Shown here piece after piece: positions 14,684-23,413 of a DNA stretch of 64,000 nucleotides; the first letter of the stretch is position 1, and the number at the start of each line of letters is the position of its first letter. The notes beneath the pieces were generated by a model, which saw only the letters and a program-made list of their open reading frames with translations, made no database searches and was not told the DNA's origin. Both the position numbers and the translations under genes were made by a program. The DNA is from JADKIH01 sp964595205 (GTDB lineage Bacteria > Bacteroidota > Bacteroidia > AKYH767-A > 2013-40CM-41-45): NCBI GenBank assembly GCA_964595205.1, contig CAZQOQ010000002.1, positions 169,404 to 233,403 on the forward strand. The letters are read 5' to 3'.

Positions 14684-16153
14684 TCAATAGGCCCGGGCAA
14701 AGACCACTCGTTGTTTAGATGGCTTGCCTGTATAAATGCATTTTCCTTCCTCTAATTTATTATTTATCGGAATACAACGGATTGTGGCTTTCGTTTCTTC
14801 TTTAATCTTCTGCTCCGTTTCAGGCGTTCCATCCCAATGTGCATAAATAAATCCGCCTTCTTCAAGGAGTTTTTTAAACTCCTCGTAGCTGTCAGCGGAA
14901 TAAGTATGTGTTTCCCGGAAGTTTAGAGCCTTCCGGAAAATGTTATCCTGTATCTGGTCGAGCAAATGTTCAATCTTCAGATGAAGGTCCGTTATCTGCA
15001 TCACTGATTTTTCTTTTGTGTCTCTTCTTGCCACTTCGACTGTGCCGTTTTCTATATCGCGTGGACCAATAGCGATCCTGACAGGAATACCTTTCAGTTC
15101 ATACTCAGCAAATTTCCATCCCGGTTTAAATGTATCCCTATCATCATACTTAACAGAGATGTTCCTGTTTTTCAGATCCGCTATAATTTTTTTTGCCGTC
15201 GCAGAAATAGCCTCCAGTTGTTCTTCATTCTTAAAGATAGGCACGATCACTACCTGGATAGGGGCCAGTTTCGGAGGCAGTACAAGTCCGTCGTCATCAC
15301 TATGAGCCATGATCAATGCGCCCATTAATCTTGTGGATACTCCCCAGGAGGTAGCCCAGACGAAATCCTGTTTCCCGTCCTTTCCGGTAAACCTGACATC
15401 AAACGCTTTGGCAAAATTTTGTCCGAGAAAGTGGGATGTCCCGGCCTGCAACGCTTTACCATCCTGCATCATTGCCTCTATACAATATGTGTCGATAGCG
15501 CCTGCGAATCTCTCATTTTCCGTTTTAACTCCTCTTAAAACCGGTATCCCTAAAATATTCTCTGCAAACGTTGCATACACCTCAAGCATTTTCTTCGTCT
15601 CTTCAATAGCCTCTTCCGCAGTTGCATGTGCCGTATGTCCTTCCTGCCAGAGGAATTCTGTTGTCCTTAGAAAGAGCCTTGTGCGCATTTCCCATCTAAC
15701 CACATTCGCCCATTGATTTATCAGCAAGGGCAAATCCCGGTAGGATTGTATCCATCCCTTATAAGTGTTCCAGATGATAGTTTCTGACGTTGGGCGCACA
15801 ATCAATTCTTCTTCCAACTTCGCATCAGAATCAACAATGATGTTTCCATCCTCATCATTCTTTAGCCTGTAATGGGTCACTACCGCACATTCCTTTGCAA
15901 AACCCTCGACATGCGAAGCCTCTTTACTGAAAAAAGATTTCGGAATAAACAGCGGAAAATAGGCATTTACGTGGCCTGTATCCTTGAACATTTTATCGAG
16001 AATAAACTGCATTTTTTCCCAGATGGCATAGCCATAGGGTTTTATGACCATGCAGCCTCTGACGGCTGAATTTTCAGCAAGGTCAGCTTTAACTACCAGG
16101 TCCTGGTACCATTGTGCGTAATTATCTGCTCTCGAAGGGATTTCTTTACTCAT
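14684..16153 (-). CDS. proS: Prolyl-tRNA synthetase, archaeal/eukaryotic-like type
   Basis: Starting at MSKEIPSRADNYAQWYQDLV (ATG 16,153) the enzyme has 489 residues, the size of the short ProRS type that lacks the bacterial insertion editing domain. Class II motifs are visible: motif 2 in WEMRTRLFLRTTEFLWQEGH, the TxE loop in RPTSETIIW, and the HFLGQNFAKAFDV and WGVSTRLMGALIMAH (motif 3) segments. An anticodon-binding domain (about 285-390, PIQVVIVPIF...) and a C-terminal zinc-binding-like domain ending FARAY follow. It charges tRNA-Pro in the cytoplasm. The gene is divergent from a lipoprotein gene. Confidence 0.95.
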   Translation of the reverse strand: MSKEIPSRADNYAQWYQDLVVKADLAENSAVRGCMVIKPYGYAIWEKMQFILDKMFKDTGHVNAYFPLFIPKSFFSKEASHVEGFAKECAVVTHYRLKNDEDGNIIVDSDAKLEEELIVRPTSETIIWNTYKGWIQSYRDLPLLINQWANVVRWEMRTRLFLRTTEFLWQEGHTAHATAEEAIEETKKMLEVYATFAENILGIPVLRGVKTENERFAGAIDTYCIEAMMQDGKALQAGTSHFLGQNFAKAFDVRFTGKDGKQDFVWATSWGVSTRLMGALIMAHSDDDGLVLPPKLAPIQVVIVPIFKNEEQLEAISATAKKIIADLKNRNISVKYDDRDTFKPGWKFAEYELKGIPVRIAIGPRDIENGTVEVARRDTKEKSVMQITDLHLKIEHLLDQIQDNIFRKALNFRETHTYSADSYEEFKKLLEEGGFIYAHWDGTPETEQKIKEETKATIRCIPINNKLEEGKCIYTGKPSKQRVVFARAY

Positions 16154-16189
16154 GTTGATAGTGGTACGGTGTTTGTAAAATGTGCGAAA

Positions 16190-16197
16190 CAAAAGTA
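16190..16197 (-). promoter_or_regulatory. -7 promoter box upstream of proS
   Basis: The minus strand reads TACTTTTG, an exact TAnnTTTG match, 37 bp upstream of the proS ATG. It predicts a short 5' leader. No convincing -33 element was seen. Confidence 0.4.
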
Positions 16198-16266
16198 AAA
16201 ATAAATACAAGCATTCGTTTATACTTCATAATTTCAAAAAAATTAAAAGCAAAGGAGCGGTTTAAC

Positions 16267-17886
16267 ATGAAAAAAATACAATATCTGACAGCAATATCGA
16301 TCATGTTTATGGTCTATTCCTGTTCTTCCACCTACCAGGCCGGAAACAACGCCGCAGACGATATTTATTACTCGTCAAAAGATCAGCAATCAGCTCCACC
16401 TCCACCACCAGTCACAACTTCCACCCCCGATACTTATAATAATAATTACGACCAGAATACATCGGGCAATTATCAAAATAATTCAGGTCAGACCCAGGAA
16501 TCAGATTATTACAATGGCGGTTCCGAGACAACACAAACTACCGACGGACAAGGCAACACATATATAACCAACAATTACAATGGGGATTATTACGATTACG
16601 AATATTCCTCAAAAATTCGCCGCTATTATGAACCTGCTTATGGTTACGGTTATTATGATCCTTATTATACGAATTCGTATTGGTACAATTACAACCCGGC
16701 ATCCTGGGGCGTTAGCATTTATCTGGGTTATAACTGGTGGGCACCGACTGCATATTATTATGATCCGTTTTGTTATGGCGGGTTTTCTGTAGGGTTTGGT
16801 TATGGTTACGGCTATCCTTACTATGGTTATCCTTACTATGGCTATCCTTATCACGGATACCCTTATTATGGCGGATATTACGGTGGCGGTTACTATCATG
16901 GATATAATCAAGGTTATTGGGATGGTTATAATCACGGATATTATAACGGTTACTATGGAAATCCTTACTACTATAATTCCTACGATGCGACCAGTTTCTA
17001 TTATGGTCCCCGCGGAGCTTCCGGAAGCAATAGTCCGAGATCGGCTTCACAACGCAGCAGTTCAATTGCTCCTCTGAGTGAAAAATATGAACAGGCTGTC
17101 TCACAGGGAAAGGTTTCAAGAATTTCCGAAAACGATATCATGAAAAACGTCAATTCGATGCATGGTCGCCAGTCATTGAACGAAGAAAACAGAACGCCTC
17201 AGATTTCAACAGGAAGCGATACTAAAAATAATGCAGGCCGGAGCAATAATAATATCAATAATATTAGCAGGGATAATAATTCGAACACGAGAAACAGTTC
17301 ATCTGACAAACCTTCAATTATCCAGGAAAATAATTCGAATACGAGAAACAGCACAACCGGTAAGCCTGCGATCCGCGAGAATAATACCGGTAAGACAACA
17401 CCCAATCAGAGCCGTGACAATTCCAACCGGTCAAATACTGATTCAAGAAATTCAAACCAGAATTCAGGTCAGCCTGTTGAAAACCGTAATTCAAAGAATA
17501 ATATTAAAAACACAACTCCGGGCAATAACGGGAATTCAAACGAACGTAACAATAATGCGAACCCTGTGATTAGGGAAAATAACCGGTCGAACAACACCAT
17601 TGACAAGAATAAATTCATGAAGGAAAGCACCCCTCAGAGAAATAACAACAATTATGAGCGTGACGAAAACGTATCGCCAAAGATTGACCAGTCGTTGAAA
17701 AAAGAATCAAACAAGCGCAAGGATACAAAATTCGAAATGCCTCGACAGGAAAACAATACTCCTGTATTTACCCCGAGGGATGAACCAAAACAATACAGGC
17801 AGGAATCTGCTCCGATGCAACAGCAACGCTCTCAGCCGTCCCGTTCAATTGAGAACCACAACAGTGGTGGAGGCAGGAGAAAATAA
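16267..17886 (+). CDS. Surface lipoprotein with Tyr/Gly-rich and Asn-rich low-complexity regions
   Basis: Start at ATG 16,267, preceded by AAGGAG; the product is 539 residues. MKKIQYLTAISIMFMVYSCSS is a lipoprotein signal with Cys near residue 19. After a Gln/Asn/Thr-rich linker, residues about 115-245 are dominated by Tyr and Gly, including repeats of YPYYG and YGYP. The C-terminal half is rich in Asn, Ser and Arg with few hydrophobics and must be largely disordered. Tyr/Gly-rich proteins of this kind are annotated as vitellogenin-like in Bacteroidota, without known function. Adhesion, matrix formation or a structural role in the envelope are possible. A terminator follows the gene, so it is probably monocistronic. 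Confidence 0.75.
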   Translation: MKKIQYLTAISIMFMVYSCSSTYQAGNNAADDIYYSSKDQQSAPPPPPVTTSTPDTYNNNYDQNTSGNYQNNSGQTQESDYYNGGSETTQTTDGQGNTYITNNYNGDYYDYEYSSKIRRYYEPAYGYGYYDPYYTNSYWYNYNPASWGVSIYLGYNWWAPTAYYYDPFCYGGFSVGFGYGYGYPYYGYPYYGYPYHGYPYYGGYYGGGYYHGYNQGYWDGYNHGYYNGYYGNPYYYNSYDATSFYYGPRGASGSNSPRSASQRSSSIAPLSEKYEQAVSQGKVSRISENDIMKNVNSMHGRQSLNEENRTPQISTGSDTKNNAGRSNNNINNISRDNNSNTRNSSSDKPSIIQENNSNTRNSTTGKPAIRENNTGKTTPNQSRDNSNRSNTDSRNSNQNSGQPVENRNSKNNIKNTTPGNNGNSNERNNNANPVIRENNRSNNTIDKNKFMKESTPQRNNNNYERDENVSPKIDQSLKKESNKRKDTKFEMPRQENNTPVFTPRDEPKQYRQESAPMQQQRSQPSRSIENHNSGGGRRK

Positions 17887-17929
17887 ATCTTTAAAAAGTT
17901 TGTTTAATAATCAGTCCCAATATGTACCC

Positions 17930-17979
17930 GCCCGCATGTATAAAGAGAGAGAACTTTAAAACACATGCGGGCTTTTTTT
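17930..17979 (+). terminator. Rho-independent terminator after the Tyr-rich lipoprotein gene
   Basis: GCCCGCATGT (17,930-17,939) and ACATGCGGGC (17,963-17,972) form a perfect 10-bp stem followed by seven T. Confidence 0.9.
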
Positions 17980-17987
17980 ATCCTTCT

Positions 17988-19454
17988 ATGAAAACAAAAA
18001 CATTCTCCATCATCATTTTATTTTTTGCCGCAATTACCGGCACTCAGGCGCAAACAGATGTTGATGCCGCAAGATATGCAGGTGGTTCTATAACCGGAAC
18101 AGCAAGGTTTACCGCAATGGGTGGCGCATTCGGTGCTCTTGGTGCGGATTTCACATCTCTTTCGTATAACCCGGCTGGAATCGCCATTTACCGAAGTTCT
18201 GAGTTTACCTTTTCTCCTTCGGTTTTTGTAAGCACAACCAAGACAAACTTCTTAAATCATCGGGCTGATGAGGATAAATATAATTTCAATATCGGTAACA
18301 CAGGATTGATCTACACGAAAAAAGTGACGCCCGATGAAACAGGCGAAGGATGGAAAAGCTGGAACTTCGGTCTGGGTTATAACAGGCTTTCCAATTTTCA
18401 TACGCAGAATTTTTACCAGGGACAGAATTTCGAAAATTCTATGCTCGATAATTTCGCTCAGAATTCGAACGGACTGACCATCGATCAGCTTGATCCGTTT
18501 TATGAATATTTAGCTTATAACGATTCGCTCACAAGTCCTGATATCAACAATCATTATTACGGACTTATACCAAACGGCATGGAGATTCAGAGAAGATCAG
18601 CTGAATCAGAGGGAGCAACGGGCGAGACCGTTTTTTCCTTTGGCGCAAATTATTCCAACAGACTCTACCTGGGCGCCACACTTGGTTTTATAAGTCTCAG
18701 GTATTATGAATCTTCCAGGTACGAGGAACTGGATCCTGACACTGCAATTCCATATTTTGACAGTTTCTATTTTCAGCAGGATTTCACCACGAGAGGCACC
18801 GGCTTCGACATGAAATTTGGCCTGATTTATAAAGTGAACGACAATCTCAGACTTGGCGCCGCAATCAAAACTCCTTCATGGTATTCAATGCACGACGATT
18901 ATTTTAACAGCATGGTGAGTTACCTTGATTCAGGAATCACCACTGTTTATGCATCCGAATCTCCTGCAGGAGCATTTGATTACGACTATACATCACCGTT
19001 CAGGTTCATGGGCAGTGCGGCATTTATTTTCCAAAAAGACGGATTGATCAGTGCAGACTACGAATATTCCGACCTCAGCGATGCCCGCTTTGAAGCAGGC
19101 GGATCCGCTTTTGCTGATGTGAATAATGCCATTCGTGATAAATATACAGGCACACATACGGTTCGTCTTGGCACTGAATGGTTGTATCATCAGCTTTCTT
19201 TTCGCGGGGGGTATTCATTCACCACTTCGCCGTTAAATGAAAAGTACAAGGCCGGCAGTTACGATTTTTCAAAAAACAGTTTCTCAGGAGGAATAGGTAT
19301 CAGGGAAAATAATTTGTTTTTCGACCTGGGCTATGTTTATACAAAGAGTAAAGAATATTATCAGCCCTATACATTGAATGATGAATCGGTGCCAGGCGTG
19401 AAGTCAGACGTAATTTCGAGCAACTTTGTGTTTACGTTTGGGGTTAAGTTTTGA
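17988..19454 (+). CDS. Outer-membrane beta-barrel protein, OmpP1/FadL-like
   Basis: The start at ATG 17,988 (MKTKTFSIIILFFAAITGTQ) gives a signal peptide cleaved after AQA-like residues and a 488-residue protein; the longer frame would run into the terminator. The mature N-terminus (DVDAARYAGGSITGTARFTAMGGAFGALGADFTSLSYNPAGIA, residues about 24-66) is the classic hatch motif of the OmpP1/FadL/TodX family and of related T9SS-associated barrels. The remainder alternates aromatic beta strands and ends GVKF, with a terminal Phe expected for Bam-dependent insertion. FadL proteins import hydrophobic compounds. Members in Bacteroidota are often mislabelled hemin receptors, so the substrate is unknown. 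Confidence 0.8.
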   Translation: MKTKTFSIIILFFAAITGTQAQTDVDAARYAGGSITGTARFTAMGGAFGALGADFTSLSYNPAGIAIYRSSEFTFSPSVFVSTTKTNFLNHRADEDKYNFNIGNTGLIYTKKVTPDETGEGWKSWNFGLGYNRLSNFHTQNFYQGQNFENSMLDNFAQNSNGLTIDQLDPFYEYLAYNDSLTSPDINNHYYGLIPNGMEIQRRSAESEGATGETVFSFGANYSNRLYLGATLGFISLRYYESSRYEELDPDTAIPYFDSFYFQQDFTTRGTGFDMKFGLIYKVNDNLRLGAAIKTPSWYSMHDDYFNSMVSYLDSGITTVYASESPAGAFDYDYTSPFRFMGSAAFIFQKDGLISADYEYSDLSDARFEAGGSAFADVNNAIRDKYTGTHTVRLGTEWLYHQLSFRGGYSFTTSPLNEKYKAGSYDFSKNSFSGGIGIRENNLFFDLGYVYTKSKEYYQPYTLNDESVPGVKSDVISSNFVFTFGVKF

Positions 19455-19572
19455 TTTATTTCAATTGTAAACGATAGGAAAACGAAAATCATTTCATTAG
19501 TAATAACAATTTCTTTGTGTCCAATGTGCAACATTTGTGGCCATTGCGGTTAAACATATTACTACTGTAATC

Positions 19573-21078
19573 TCATTTCTTTCCACTCTCTTTAATCTTT
19601 ATCCTTTCCAGACCCGCCTTTGCTTTTTGATCAATACTGTTCTTGTATTGGTCGTGCTTTATTGAAATCGTCTGCCGGTAAAAGGATTTAGCTTTTTCAT
19701 ATTGATGTCCTTCTTCATAAATCTGTCCAAGCATCAAAGAACTGTTTGCTGCAAAATAATGTTTAGATGAAAGTCCGTTCTCAAGGGTCTTTTCATAATA
19801 GAGAATTGCCTTGTCAGTCTGCCCCATCATCTGTAAAATTCTTCCCAGCCTGTAAGTCACTTCAAGCTGTTCGTTATATGTCGGGAAATCATTGATTGAT
19901 CTTTCAGTTATCGATTTCAATGCTTCATTGTAATAGCCACCATCAAAATACAATCGCGATTTCAATAAATAAATATTTATGATCGCATCCGTCACCGCTT
20001 CATCATGTGCATTCTTATCCTCATCGATGAGCCTGTACCCCCTTTGCCGGCAAAGGCTCAGATTCATTTTATAATCGGCAGTATCGCCTTTCAATAACGC
20101 AATCCAAGCAAGCTTTTGATAAACCGCTTTTACATTATTCACTCCCTTATATTTTTCCAGGTAGGTATTGAAATCCTTTTCTGCCGACAGATCGAGTTTT
20201 CTCAGCCTGGCGAGACCGCGCTTATAATGAAGAAATATAAATGGATAAGAAGTATTGTTATTCAGAGAAACATTCAGTGTCTCGATTGCTTCTTCATTCT
20301 TACCCTGCTTCATCAGTAGATTTGAACAAACATAAGCGATCAGAGGTGTGCTTTTAATCAATGGCCGCATGCGGTTCAAGAGGTTGGCAGAATCTGCCTG
20401 CATGGACAGTACCGAACTTATAAATCCCTGGTAAAAGAGAATTTCGGGGCGGTACGAACTAAAACCATGATTACCTGCATCATCATATAACTCCTGCAAC
20501 TCAGTTATACCCTCGGTAATATTGCCGTCGATGCCTGCATAATTCAATATCCATTGATATTGTCCGGGCACCGAACCAATAAGCACATTCAATAGGCCGG
20601 AGATTTTTTTATTCAGTACAAAAGATGGAAATAAAATTTCATTTCTCTTTATCAACTTATATGCTTTTCTCATATCGTTGGCTGCCGTAATATTTTCTCC
20701 GAACTTAATTTTTAACAAGGCAAGCTGAACCAGCATTTCAGACTGAGCATACAAATGAAAGGGTGAGGCCTCATTGCTTTTATCATGCCTGATTTTATCC
20801 GAAAAATCCGCACTCTTCTTTAAAAATTTTTCATATACTGTTCTTTCCTCTGTTACAAAAGCTTTCAGAAAACCGATGTAATTGAAATAAAGCAGGCACA
20901 GATCATTTCCGGGTTTTTCAATTTGTTCCTGATTCAGCAAATGTTCTGCTTCCGTGAAATGAAAACTGATAATATTCGTATAGGCAAGCTCGAGTTTCTT
21001 ATCAAAAACATAATAGGCAGATGCAGTTGCATTTACAATGAGAAAAAAGAGTAAGACAGATAAAAATTTATTAGTCAT
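19573..21078 (-). CDS. Exported tetratricopeptide-repeat protein
   Basis: MTNKFLSVLLFFLIVNATASAYYV is a signal peptide. The rest of the 501-residue protein is helical. Clear TPR units lie in the C-terminal half (YNEQLEVTYRLGRILQMMGQ with TDKAILYYEKTLENG, and ANSSLMLGQIYEEGHQYEKA with KSFYRQTI); earlier helices are more diverged. It probably acts in the periplasm as a protein-binding scaffold. I know similar single-copy TPR proteins in Bacteroidota, without assigned function. It lies just downstream of the terminator of the zinc-ribbon gene, so it may be transcribed on its own. Confidence 0.75.
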   Translation of the reverse strand: MTNKFLSVLLFFLIVNATASAYYVFDKKLELAYTNIISFHFTEAEHLLNQEQIEKPGNDLCLLYFNYIGFLKAFVTEERTVYEKFLKKSADFSDKIRHDKSNEASPFHLYAQSEMLVQLALLKIKFGENITAANDMRKAYKLIKRNEILFPSFVLNKKISGLLNVLIGSVPGQYQWILNYAGIDGNITEGITELQELYDDAGNHGFSSYRPEILFYQGFISSVLSMQADSANLLNRMRPLIKSTPLIAYVCSNLLMKQGKNEEAIETLNVSLNNNTSYPFIFLHYKRGLARLRKLDLSAEKDFNTYLEKYKGVNNVKAVYQKLAWIALLKGDTADYKMNLSLCRQRGYRLIDEDKNAHDEAVTDAIINIYLLKSRLYFDGGYYNEALKSITERSINDFPTYNEQLEVTYRLGRILQMMGQTDKAILYYEKTLENGLSSKHYFAANSSLMLGQIYEEGHQYEKAKSFYRQTISIKHDQYKNSIDQKAKAGLERIKIKESGKK

Positions 21079-21105
21079 AAAAAAAGGGCCCTGAACCAGG
21101 ACCCT
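21079..21105 (-). terminator. Terminator between zinc-ribbon gene and TPR gene
   Basis: In the leftward RNA AGGGUCC pairs with GGGCCCU (one G-U) around a 7-nt loop, followed by seven U. It lies immediately before the ATG of the TPR gene at 21,078 and ends the transcript of the gene at 21,128. Confidence 0.75.
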
Positions 21106-21127
21106 GTTTGTTCTTTATAATGGATAA

Positions 21128-22210
21128 TCATTCAACAACTTCTTCTTCGGCAATTTTCGGATCGACCAGGATTCGACCGCAATGTTCACAAACGATCACT
21201 TTCTTATGCTGGCGAATATCGAGCTGACGCTGTGGTGGAATTTTATTGAAGCATCCTCCGCATGCGTCACGCTGAATGGCAACCACTCCCAGCCCATTAC
21301 GTGCATTCGAACGCACCCTTGAATAGGCCGACAGTAACCTGTCGTCGATGATCGTCCGGGCTTTTGCAGATATCTTGTGCAACTGCTCCTCCTCTTTCCT
21401 TGTTTCTTCCACTATACTTTCCAATTCAGATTTTTTGAGTTTCAAAACCGCCTGACGGTCGGTCAGTACATTTTGAGTTTCATCATAAATGAGTTGTTTA
21501 GCATTGGCTTCGCTTGCGTACTCTTTAGCACGTTTATCTGATAATTGAATTTCCAGGTTCTGGAATTCTATCTCCTTATTCAGTGAATCAAACTCACGGT
21601 TATTTTTAACCTTTGACTGCTGACTCTCGTATTTTTTAATTTGCTCTTTGGCATCTTTTGCAGCCTGTTTTTTCTTGCTTACCTGCTCGTTAATATGAGC
21701 AATCTCGTCCTGAATATTCTGAAGACGCGTGGTTAGTCCGACAATCTCATCTTCGAGATCCGTAACCTCCATTGGTAACTCACCACGGATAGTCCTGATC
21801 TTGTCGATGTTTGAATCGATTTCCTGCAAAACATATAATGCTTTGAGTTTTTCTTCTACCGTAAACTCCGAATGATCCAATGCCATGATCTCTTCGAGCT
21901 TTTTCTCGAGTCTGTTTACATCGATGATCTTTTCAATCTTCCTCGGTTTAAAGGTTACCTGTTCTTTGGGTTTAAGTTTTGATTTTGCTAGTTTTGATAA
22001 AGTCACAGCTTGTTTATTTTGTACATTTACAGTTGACACAATTTCGTGAGCGCTTTTACTTTTACTTTCCTTTGATGCACCGTTTGCCGAAGCCCTGGAT
22101 GCCGGCTTTGCAGGAGCCTTTGCAATAACTTTTGGTTTTGCTTTGGCTTTCGGTTGAGGTTTTGCCAATGTTTTGGTGGCCTTTTTTGTTTTAGAAGTAG
22201 CGCTCGCCAT
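21128..22210 (-). CDS. COG1579-type coiled-coil zinc-ribbon protein with histone-H1-like N-terminal tail
   Basis: The 360-residue protein has three parts. Residues 1 to about 55 are almost only Ala, Lys, Pro and Ser (KAKPKVIAKAPAKPASRAS), like histone-H1-type basic tails. Residues about 100-305 form a long coiled coil. The C-terminus carries a C4 zinc ribbon: CGGCFNKIPP, then VIVCEHCGRIL. The latter two parts match the COG1579 family, putative nucleic-acid-binding proteins common next to NIF3 genes in Bacteroidota, as here, where the NIF3 gene lies 41 bp upstream on the same strand. The basic tail should bind DNA or RNA. Function is not established for the family. Confidence 0.85.
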   Translation of the reverse strand: MASATSKTKKATKTLAKPQPKAKAKPKVIAKAPAKPASRASANGASKESKSKSAHEIVSTVNVQNKQAVTLSKLAKSKLKPKEQVTFKPRKIEKIIDVNRLEKKLEEIMALDHSEFTVEEKLKALYVLQEIDSNIDKIRTIRGELPMEVTDLEDEIVGLTTRLQNIQDEIAHINEQVSKKKQAAKDAKEQIKKYESQQSKVKNNREFDSLNKEIEFQNLEIQLSDKRAKEYASEANAKQLIYDETQNVLTDRQAVLKLKKSELESIVEETRKEEEQLHKISAKARTIIDDRLLSAYSRVRSNARNGLGVVAIQRDACGGCFNKIPPQRQLDIRQHKKVIVCEHCGRILVDPKIAEEEVVE

Positions 22211-22251
22211 AAGTAAAAAATTTGTTTAAAATATGTAATGCCGGATTAAGA

Positions 22252-23349
22252 TTACATGTAGTAAACCGGGTTTGTATTTACTTTTGTTAACCGGACGGCA
22301 AAGGTAGAAAATTTTTCCAGAATTAGCGTTTTTATCAATTCAATTGTGAACTGTTCGCTCTCAAAATGTCCAATATCTGCAATTACAATCCTTTTATCTG
22401 CATCAAAAAACTGGTGATACTTAAAATCCGAAGTTACAAACACCTGTGCCCCTGCTGCTATCGCATCATTTAAAAGAAAACTACCCGAACCACCACAAAC
22501 GGCAACCCTGTTTACCTCCCTTCCGGTAAATGATGTATGGCGTAGTCCGCCAGCCTTCATGGTGTGCTTTACAAATTCAAGAAATTCCTTTTCTGATTGA
22601 TTTTCAGCAAGTTCCCCAACAATCCCGGAACCTGTTAACCGGTTTGAATTTTCAAGGGGATATATGTCAAATGCTACTTCCTCATATGGATGCGATTGAA
22701 ACAATGCCTTTAAAATAGCGGATTGATCGTGCGCCTCAAAAATCGTCTCTATACGGGTTTCTTTTTCCAGGTGTCTTTCCCCTTTTTCACCGACAAACGG
22801 ATTTGACTGTTCATTTCCGCGAAAGGTACCCTCACCACTTATATTAAAGCTGCATTCATCATAATTACCAATGCCGCCTGCGCCCGCATTGAATATTGCA
22901 TTTCTTACTCTTTCTGCATGTTCCACCGGACAAAAAGTAACAAGTTTTCGTAACGAGCCCTTTTTCGGAGAAAGGATCCGCTGGTTTTTTAAGCCGAGCT
23001 TATCCGCTATCACCTTGTTTACCCCAGTTGAAACATTGTCGAGGTTAGTGTGAATGGCATAGATGGCAATATCGTTTTTTATGGCCTTTAACAGCGCACG
23101 CTCAACATAATTTTTACCATTAAATTTTTTCATACCTGAAAAGACAATGGGATGATGAGCGATAACAAGATTGCATTTATTAGCAATTGCATCGTCAATG
23201 ACTTCTTCGGTGCTGTCGAGGCATATCATGATCCCTTGGACCTCAGAATCGTGATTGCCCGTTATCAGGCCTGAATTATCATATGATTCCTGGTAAGCCA
23301 GTGGAGCGATTTTTTCAAGATGATCGGTTATGTTTCGAACGGTAATCAT
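22252..23349 (-). CDS. NIF3-family dinuclear-metal-centre protein
   Basis: Start chosen at ATG 23,349 (MITVRNITDHLEKIAPLAYQ), matching how family members begin; ATG 23,361 would add four residues. Family marks: YDNSGLITG, CLDSTEEVIDDAI, VIAHHPIVFSG, AIHTNLDNVSTGVN, then a middle YqfO/PII-like insert (about 125-230), and C-terminal VAVCGGSGSFLLNDAI, GAQVFVTSDFKYHQFFDA and IADIGHFESEQF. The histidines and acidic residues that hold two metals are present. NIF3/YbgI proteins form hexameric toroids. They are often called GTP cyclohydrolase I type 2, but their true activity is unclear. It is probably cotranscribed with the zinc-ribbon gene. Confidence 0.9.
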   Translation of the reverse strand: MITVRNITDHLEKIAPLAYQESYDNSGLITGNHDSEVQGIMICLDSTEEVIDDAIANKCNLVIAHHPIVFSGMKKFNGKNYVERALLKAIKNDIAIYAIHTNLDNVSTGVNKVIADKLGLKNQRILSPKKGSLRKLVTFCPVEHAERVRNAIFNAGAGGIGNYDECSFNISGEGTFRGNEQSNPFVGEKGERHLEKETRIETIFEAHDQSAILKALFQSHPYEEVAFDIYPLENSNRLTGSGIVGELAENQSEKEFLEFVKHTMKAGGLRHTSFTGREVNRVAVCGGSGSFLLNDAIAAGAQVFVTSDFKYHQFFDADKRIVIADIGHFESEQFTIELIKTLILEKFSTFAVRLTKVNTNPVYYM

Positions 23350-23413
23350 GAGAGGTTTCAATGTCCAATACTACAAAAAATTGCAATCATTTGAATTTTT
23401 GTAATTTGCCACA

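Noticed and set aside
16609..16935. Leftward Ile-rich frame and rightward alternative frames within the Tyr/Gly-rich lipoprotein
   Set aside because: They are frame shadows of the TAY-rich repeats; composition is explained by the coding strand.
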